Positions 6,625 to 10,185 of a DNA stretch of 10,185 bases are shown piece by piece. Source of the DNA: Chersky-267 sp034666965 (GTDB lineage Bacteria > Chloroflexota > Limnocylindria > Limnocylindrales > CSP1-4); NCBI GenBank assembly GCA_034666965.1, contig JAXDKT010000131.1:1-10185 (forward strand), read 5' to 3'. Within the stretch, counting starts at the first letter, position 1. Each line of letters starts with the position of its first letter. The notes under the pieces are model-generated. The model was not told the DNA's origin. It saw only the letters and a program-made list of their open reading frames with translations, and searched no databases. A program made the translations under genes and the position numbers.

Positions 6625-7572
6625 CTAACCCGTGAGCAGCCTGACCCCCTCGAGCCCCCGCCTGCGATCGAGGTCCACGATCAGCCCGTCAAGCACACCC
6701 TCCCCGTACTCGCTCCCAGGGTTTGCGATCGTGACCCCGGCCAGTTTCTTGATCCCCTTCGACTCATGGATGTGGCCATGGAGGCCGACAAGCGGTTGGT
6801 AGCGCTCGATTGCGTCGCGCGTCGCCGTGCTGCCGACGCTGATCATGTCCAGGCCGCTGGCATTGAGCCGCGGGCGGAGGTAGTCGTCGAGCCGCGGCGC
6901 GAGGTCCAGCCCGCTCCCGAGCGGTGGGACGTGGAGGCTGAAGATCGTCCGCCCGGGATCGCGCGCGGTCGCCGCGACGGCGTCGATCCGGGCGGCCAGG
7001 TCCTCCTCGGGGATGTCCCGCGGGCAGGCCCACGGTGTGGGGTTGCCCCAGCCCATGCCCAGGATCTGGAAGTCGTCGTCAAGGTCGATGACCCGGCCGT
7101 TGGGGTCCTCGATCACCTCCGACGACGCGAGCACGTCGTCGACCTCTAGGAAATCGTCGTTCGCGCCCGAGACGAAGACCCGGACGCCCGAGCCCGCCAG
7201 CTTGTCGTCCGCCTCGGCGACCCATTCGCGGACCCGGTCCAGGACCAGCCGCCGGAAGAGCTCGTCGATGCGAGTCTGGTCGCCTTCGTACCAGGCGTAC
7301 TCCTCGGGGGTCATGTCGACCGGGTACTGACCGGCGTCGGCGATCCAGGTCCGCAGCCTGGCCTCCTCGTCGGGCGCCGACACCGCCCGCTCCACGCCAA
7401 GGAACGTCGCCGTCCGCGTCCCCCCGGGACCCTCGATCAGGGGCACCACGAACTTGCCGGTGATGTCGCCGCCCACGATGATCACGTCCGCACCATAGAA
7501 GTCGGCCGATTTGAGGAACTTGCGCCAGCACTTCCGCGACGCGTGGAGATCGGAACAGAAGAAGATGCGCAT
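6625..7572 (-). CDS. Calcineurin-like metallophosphoesterase
   Basis: This 315-aa protein is a cytosolic binuclear-metal phosphoesterase. All five family motifs can be placed: SDLH (D8, H10), GGDITGK (D36), GAND (N138 as metal ligand), LHVPP (H214) and GHIHE (H267, H269), followed by ANPGSEYGEG near the end. The residue after N138 is Asp rather than the His of the usual GNHD/E motif, which occurs in Icc-like (COG2129-type) members and often changes substrate range. Residues about 42-125 form a long, charged insertion between the second and third motifs, with helical EEARLRTWI and ELFRRLVLDRVREWV segments, probably a cap or dimer element. The ATG at 7572 is preceded by a GGGGGA stretch. It is the first gene of the minus-strand operon and is followed closely by the permease. 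Phosphomono- or diesterase activity is likely; the substrate is unknown and its link to the catabolic genes is unclear. Confidence 0.9.
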   Translation of the reverse strand: MRIFFCSDLHASRKCWRKFLKSADFYGADVIIVGGDITGKFVVPLIEGPGGTRTATFLGVERAVSAPDEEARLRTWIADAGQYPVDMTPEEYAWYEGDQTRIDELFRRLVLDRVREWVAEADDKLAGSGVRVFVSGANDDFLEVDDVLASSEVIEDPNGRVIDLDDDFQILGMGWGNPTPWACPRDIPEEDLAARIDAVAATARDPGRTIFSLHVPPLGSGLDLAPRLDDYLRPRLNASGLDMISVGSTATRDAIERYQPLVGLHGHIHESKGIKKLAGVTIANPGSEYGEGVLDGLIVDLDRRRGLEGVRLLTG

Positions 7573-7613
7573 GGCGGAGTGGGTCCCCCGGGGGCCAGGG
7601 CCCTCGTTGCGCT

Positions 7614-7637
7614 TCAGCCTATCGGGCGATAGGCTGA
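7614..7637. promoter_or_regulatory. Perfect 11+2+11 palindrome, likely repressor operator
   Basis: TCAGCCTATCG (7614-7624) and CGATAGGCTGA (7627-7637) are exact inverted repeats around GG. The site lies midway between two divergent genes. It is AT-richer than its surroundings and begins just downstream of the predicted minus-strand start of transcription. On the plus strand it also covers a weak -10-like TAGGCT (7630-7635) that lies 17 nt from TTGCGC (7607-7612). Size and symmetry suit a TetR-family dimer pair, and a TetR gene lies 785 bp away. The palindrome is seen directly. Its role and the regulator are inference. Confidence 0.6.
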
Positions 7638-7645
7638 CAGTAGAG

Positions 7646-7675
7646 ACCGTAGCGGCGCCGGATCGCCGTTGTCAA
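7646..7675 (-). promoter_or_regulatory. Sigma70-type promoter candidate for the minus-strand operon
   Basis: On the minus strand a perfect TTGACA (7675-7670) is followed after 18 nt by TACGGT (7651-7646), which keeps the three most important -10 positions (T1, A2, T6). The start of transcription would fall near 7639, leaving a leader of about 67 nt before the phosphoesterase ATG. The palindrome at 7614-7637 would lie directly at the start of the transcript. The -35 overlaps the ribosome site of the divergent gene. Confidence 0.5.
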
Positions 7676-7680
7676 GGGGG
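7674..7680 (+). promoter_or_regulatory. Shine-Dalgarno deciding the GTG start at 7689
   Basis: AAGGGGG ends 8 nt before the GTG at 7689 and is the only purine-rich run at a proper distance from any start in this frame, which supports a GTG start for the nucleotidyltransferase-like gene. Confidence 0.6.
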
Positions 7681-7688
7681 TTGAGCCG

Positions 7689-8450
7689 GTGACACCCGAG
7701 GCCGTGGCCGCCGAAGCGGCCGAGATCCAGCGCCTGTCCGAGGAGCGGAACGTCACCGTCCGGCTGATCGGGTCACTCGCGATCGCGCAGCGCTGTCCTG
7801 GCCACCGGGCGCTGCTGGCCACGCTCGGACGGCGACCGCCGCGCGACGTCGACCTGGTCGCCTACGCCCGCGACGAGCGCTTCATCGACGGGCTACTTAC
7901 GGCCCGCGGATACGCCCTCCACCCGTCGGTCAGCCACAGCCGCGAGTGGGGCGTCAACCGCCTCATCTACACCGATCCCGAGCGGGACGCCAAGGTCGAC
8001 GTCTTCCTCGACCGGCTGGTCATGGCCCACACCATCGACTTCGCCGGCCGCCTCGAAGCCGAACCGACGACCGTGTCGCTGGCCGACCTGCTGCTGTCCA
8101 AGCTCCAGATCTACCGGATCACGGCCAACGACCTGATCGACCTGACGGTCCTGCTCGCGGAAGCCGACCTGGGTAAGGCGCCCGAACAGATCGGCCTCGA
8201 CCGCCTCCGCTCGGTGCTCGGCAACGACTGGGGGTTCAGCTTCGGCGCCAAGCTCAACCTCACCCGGCTCGGCGAGGAAGTCCGCGGCTATGCCGGTCTC
8301 GATCCGGTCATCGCCGCGCGGGTCCTGGCCCGGACGACCAGGCTGATCGACGAGATCGACGCGGCTCCCAAGTCGACCCGCTGGCGCCTGCGCTCCCGGC
8401 TCGGCACGCAGGTCGCCTGGCATGAGCACGTGGAAGATGTCGACGTCTGA
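7689..8450 (+). CDS. Nucleotidyltransferase-fold protein, AbiEii-like
   Basis: This 253-aa cytosolic protein has the pattern of the DNA polymerase beta-type nucleotidyltransferase fold. GS (28-29) in RLIGSLAI is followed by the metal-binding DVD (D53, D55) in RPPRDVDLVAYA and by a third Asp (D104) in AKVDVFLDRL. A helical part then has LLLSKLQIYRITANDLIDL (134-152), resembling the K-(x)n-R-(x)n-D-x-x-D-L stretch of AbiEii-type proteins. AbiEii toxins usually follow an AbiEi antitoxin gene with a winged-helix domain. None is present here, so a solitary nucleotidyltransferase or kinase-like role is as likely as a toxin. The start is GTG. Its last 29 nt overlap the TetR gene in another frame, so the two are probably translated from one mRNA. 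Catalytic residues appear intact; the acceptor (tRNA, protein or small molecule) is unknown. Confidence 0.72.
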   Translation: MTPEAVAAEAAEIQRLSEERNVTVRLIGSLAIAQRCPGHRALLATLGRRPPRDVDLVAYARDERFIDGLLTARGYALHPSVSHSREWGVNRLIYTDPERDAKVDVFLDRLVMAHTIDFAGRLEAEPTTVSLADLLLSKLQIYRITANDLIDLTVLLAEADLGKAPEQIGLDRLRSVLGNDWGFSFGAKLNLTRLGEEVRGYAGLDPVIAARVLARTTRLIDEIDAAPKSTRWRLRSRLGTQVAWHEHVEDVDV

Positions 8451-9081
8451 GTTGCGGTCGCGCCCGATCGAGCGGCCCACGCGCGAGCGGATCCTGTACG
8501 AGGCGGCCGAGCTCTTCGCCCGGCAGGGCTACCACGGCACGACCACGCGCGAGATCGCCGATGCGGTCGGGATCCGCCAGCCTTCCCTGTTCCATCACTT
8601 CCCGACCAAGGGCGCGATGGTCGAGGCCCTCCTCGAGTGGGACCTGGGCGTTGCCCTGCCCCGGGTGTACGTCATCGCCCGCCAGCCCGACTCCCCGGCC
8701 GTCCGTCTCTACCGCTATCTCCACGCGGACGTCACCCACCTCGCGACCGCCCCGTACAACCTCGGCGGCGTGTACACCGAGGAGGTCATCGGCAGCCCCG
8801 AGTTCGCGGCCTGGGCCCGCCGCCGGAGCGAGCTCCACGACGTGGTCGAGAGGATCGTCCGCGAAGGGATCGACAGCGGCGCGTTCGTGCGCATGGACGC
8901 GAACATGGTCCGTCAGGCGATCGGCGGCATCCTGGTCCGGGTCATCACCATGTACAGCGGTGGCCGCGGGACGGCCGATGCCCTCGCCGACGAGGTGGCT
9001 CGCCTGCTCGTCCGCGGGCTGCTGGTCGATCCAAACCGGCTCGAGGACGTTGCCCGGAGAGCGCTGACCAACTCCGCGTGA
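8422..9081 (+). CDS. TetR/AcrR-family transcriptional regulator
   Basis: This 219-aa protein is a TetR-family DNA-binding regulator, normally a homodimeric repressor released by a small ligand. The N-terminal helix-turn-helix runs from about residue 20 to 66: RERILYEAAELFARQGYHG leads into TTTREIADAVGIRQPSLFHHF, matching the family core. The C-terminal ligand-binding part (about 75-215) is helical and divergent, with WD, YLHADV and MYSGG segments. The first ATG at 8422 overlaps the nucleotidyltransferase-like gene by 29 nt. Another ATG at 8437 and a TTG at 8452 are alternative starts, and none has a strong Shine-Dalgarno, which fits translational coupling. It is the nearest regulator to the divergent control region and the palindrome at 7614-7637, so it may control both transcription units. 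That link is inferred from position alone. Confidence 0.93.
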   Translation: MSTWKMSTSELRSRPIERPTRERILYEAAELFARQGYHGTTTREIADAVGIRQPSLFHHFPTKGAMVEALLEWDLGVALPRVYVIARQPDSPAVRLYRYLHADVTHLATAPYNLGGVYTEEVIGSPEFAAWARRRSELHDVVERIVREGIDSGAFVRMDANMVRQAIGGILVRVITMYSGGRGTADALADEVARLLVRGLLVDPNRLEDVARRALTNSA

Positions 9082-9109
9082 TCGCCACGCCGTCCCGGCC
9101 GCGCGCGGC

Positions 9110-9523
9110 TCAGCCGTCTGGCGCTGGGACTCCGAGGAGTCGGAGCAGCAGCGCAAACCCCTCCTGGCTTCCGGACCAGTGGGCCCGCAGCCCCTCCAAC
9201 CCAACCCGACGGCCAGCCCAGCGCAGCACCAGCGCGCTCAGGATCAGGTCATCGAGCGACCCGATCACGGGCAGGAAGTCGGGCACCAGGTCGAACGGGG
9301 AGAGCAGATAGAAGAGCAGTCCAACGAGCGCGGCCTTGACACTGCGCGGCGTCGTGCCATCGGCCAGGAGCGCTCGGACGAGGCGGACAAGGTCCGGTAC
9401 GAGCCGAATGGTGAAACCCGCGAGCTCGCGCGAAGGCCGGTGCAACCAGAGGACAGCCACCAGCACGGACCATGCCCCAGCGGCCAGCAGGGCCGCGACG
9501 AGCAGGGCGGCAAGAGGGTCCAT
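9110..9523 (-). CDS. DUF1232 (YkvA-like) membrane protein
   Basis: This 137-aa protein has an N-terminal membrane helix (about residues 5-27), a basic amphipathic stretch (30-66) and the DUF1232 core. The core contains ALVGLLFYLLSPFDLVPDF (65-83) and IGSLDDLILSALVLRW (87-102), with the highly conserved SPFDLVPDFLPVIGSLDD pattern at 75-92. The function of DUF1232 proteins is not established. They are small, probably membrane-associated proteins. The C-terminal tail to residue 137 is short and partly hydrophobic. The ATG at 9523 lacks a recognisable Shine-Dalgarno and is immediately preceded by the 3' arm of a hairpin (9525-9557). It converges with the TetR gene, 28 bp away, and lies downstream of the MFS gene on the same strand. 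Confidence 0.85.
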   Translation of the reverse strand: MDPLAALLVAALLAAGAWSVLVAVLWLHRPSRELAGFTIRLVPDLVRLVRALLADGTTPRSVKAALVGLLFYLLSPFDLVPDFLPVIGSLDDLILSALVLRWAGRRVGLEGLRAHWSGSQEGFALLLRLLGVPAPDG

Positions 9524-9524
9524 C

Positions 9525-9557
9525 CGCGGAGGGTACGTGGACCGCCGCCCCTCCGCG
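9525..9557 (-). promoter_or_regulatory. Hairpin abutting the DUF1232 start codon
   Basis: CGCGGAGGG (9525-9533) and CCCTCCGCG (9549-9557) are perfect 9-bp inverted arms with a 15-nt loop, 1 nt away from the ATG at 9523. It could terminate transcripts from the MFS gene, whose stop is 48 nt upstream on the same strand, or hide the start region of the DUF1232 mRNA. No T-run follows. Confidence 0.4.
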
Positions 9558-9605
9558 CTTCCTCACCCCGATCTCAGCCATCGCGAGCTCCGCGCTCACC
9601 GGCTA

Positions 9606-10185
9606 CTACCCCAGCCGCGACCCGGCGGCGCGTCTCGGAGCGAGCGCGATGCGCACGAGCGAGTAGACCAGCGCCAGGGCCACGGGCAGGATCACGAACG
9701 TCTGGGCCACGCCGGCCAGCTGGGCGACCAGGCCGGCCAGGACCGGGCCGGCGAGCTTGCCGATGTCGAGCCCGCTCTGGATGATCGCCGAGGTCATCCC
9801 GGCCGCCCCGTTCGTCGCGCCACCGGCCCCCTGGCTCTGGCGCGCGGCGTCGAAGGCCATCGCCGAGCCACTGACCCGGAGCAATCCGCGGGCGAGCCCG
9901 ACCGCGACGAAGATCGGGATCTGGAGCCAGAACGACCAGGCCACCGCCGGCACGATTACGACGGCGGCCGTTCCGAGCACGATCAGCGGCGTCGTCAGAC
10001 GGTCCGCATCCAGCCACCGGAAGAGGACGCCCGAGCCGAGCCGCACCCAGGACGAGGCCAGCGATCTGATGCTCGACAGGATCCCGATCTGGGACAGGCT
10101 CAGCCCGTTGGCCAGGGCCAGGACCGGGTGGAAGGCGTTGATCAGCCCGTTGACCGCGTTGATGTAGACCATGACCACGGCCGCC
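9606..10185 (-). CDS. Major facilitator superfamily transporter, C-terminal half (cut by window edge)
   Basis: The frame is open from the window edge to the stop at 9606, giving 192 visible residues. They hold about six hydrophobic helices, which fits the second half of a 12-helix MFS transporter. The visible part has a first helix with YINAVNGLINAFHPVLAL, then SLSQIGILSSIRSLASS and the basic cytoplasmic turn FRWLDADRLTTP, comparable to the MFS loop between helices 8 and 9. Further helices follow, including the Gly/Ala-rich LDIGKLAGPVLAGLVAQLAG. The tail, APRRAAGSRLG, is short and basic. A GTG near the edge (10178) is probably internal, because a 190-aa MFS protein would lack its first half. 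Substrate is unknown. The true start lies outside the window. Confidence 0.8.
   Translation of the reverse strand, partial: AAVVMVYINAVNGLINAFHPVLALANGLSLSQIGILSSIRSLASSWVRLGSGVLFRWLDADRLTTPLIVLGTAAVVIVPAVAWSFWLQIPIFVAVGLARGLLRVSGSAMAFDAARQSQGAGGATNGAAGMTSAIIQSGLDIGKLAGPVLAGLVAQLAGVAQTFVILPVALALVYSLVRIALAPRRAAGSRLG

Larger units (their letters stand above)
989..7572 (-). other. Predicted seven-gene operon: phosphoesterase, permease, E1 alpha, E1 beta, SDR, SnoaL-like, creatininase-like
   Basis: Seven genes run in the same direction with junctions of 17 nt, 67 nt, a 4-nt ATGA overlap, 5 nt, 24 nt and an 11-nt overlap. The run is bounded by a divergent control region at 7573-7688 and a strong hairpin at 920-956, so one transcript is the simplest reading. 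The only junction that may modulate expression is the 67-nt gap between permease and E1 alpha, which contains a large hairpin. The gene content suggests uptake and breakdown of an unidentified nitrogen-containing or keto compound. The spacing and direction are seen in the sequence. The shared pathway is inference. Confidence 0.65.

Noticed and set aside
7585..7594. CCCCCGGGGG palindrome in the phosphoesterase leader
   Set aside because: It is a simple-sequence run with no loop possible beyond a few pairs. An effect on the ribosome site is conceivable but unsupported.
7689..8450. AbiE toxin-antitoxin system
   Set aside because: There is no AbiEi-like antitoxin gene. The neighbouring gene is a TetR regulator placed downstream, so a toxin call is not supported.
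9098..9109. 12-bp self-complementary GCCGCGCGCGGC in the TetR/DUF1232 convergent gap
   Set aside because: It can only form a 4-bp stem with a 4-nt loop and has no T-run. It could help termination but is too short to call.
8308..9204. A 298-codon open frame on the minus strand opposite the TetR gene
   Set aside because: The plus-strand TetR protein has an unmistakable helix-turn-helix, and the antisense translation shows no family features.

Overview
This is a high-GC window (mostly G or C at third codon positions, several GTG starts, SD sites of the GGAGG type). It looks chromosomal, from a soil or sediment bacterium, with Chloroflexota (Limnocylindria-like) or an actinobacterial lineage as my best guesses. 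The taxonomy rests on base composition and gene style only. I see no rRNA, tRNA, CRISPR array, transposase, integrase or phage gene.

Layout. Positions 69-869 (+) hold two small genes of unknown function: a 165-aa all-helical protein and an 83-aa acidic, disordered protein, separated by a short GCAA-tetraloop hairpin. Positions 870-988 are a convergent junction with two strong GC hairpins. Positions 989-7572 (-) are one tightly packed seven-gene run. Read 5' to 3' it encodes a calcineurin-type metallophosphoesterase, an APC-family amino acid/amine permease, the alpha and beta subunits of a thiamine-diphosphate (TPP) 2-oxoacid dehydrogenase E1, a short-chain dehydrogenase, a SnoaL/NTF2-like protein and a creatininase-family amidohydrolase. 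Positions 7573-7688 are a divergent control region with a TTGACA-type promoter candidate and a perfect 11+2+11 palindrome. Positions 7689-9081 (+) hold a nucleotidyltransferase-fold protein whose end overlaps a TetR-family regulator. Positions 9110-9523 (-) encode a DUF1232 membrane protein. At 9606-10185 (-) lies the C-terminal half of an MFS transporter that is cut by the window edge.

How the genes may work together (inference). The seven-gene run looks like an uptake-and-catabolism operon: a permease, a lactam/amide hydrolase, an alcohol or ketone oxidoreductase, a small NTF2-fold enzyme or accessory protein, and a TPP-dependent C-C bond cleaving E1. The E1 pair has no E2 or E3 gene beside it. 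The creatininase-family protein keeps most of the creatininase active-site landmarks but has Asn where the metal-binding His120 is expected. The divergent TetR gene and the palindrome just downstream of the predicted operon promoter suggest local, ligand-responsive repression. The substrate cannot be told from the sequence.
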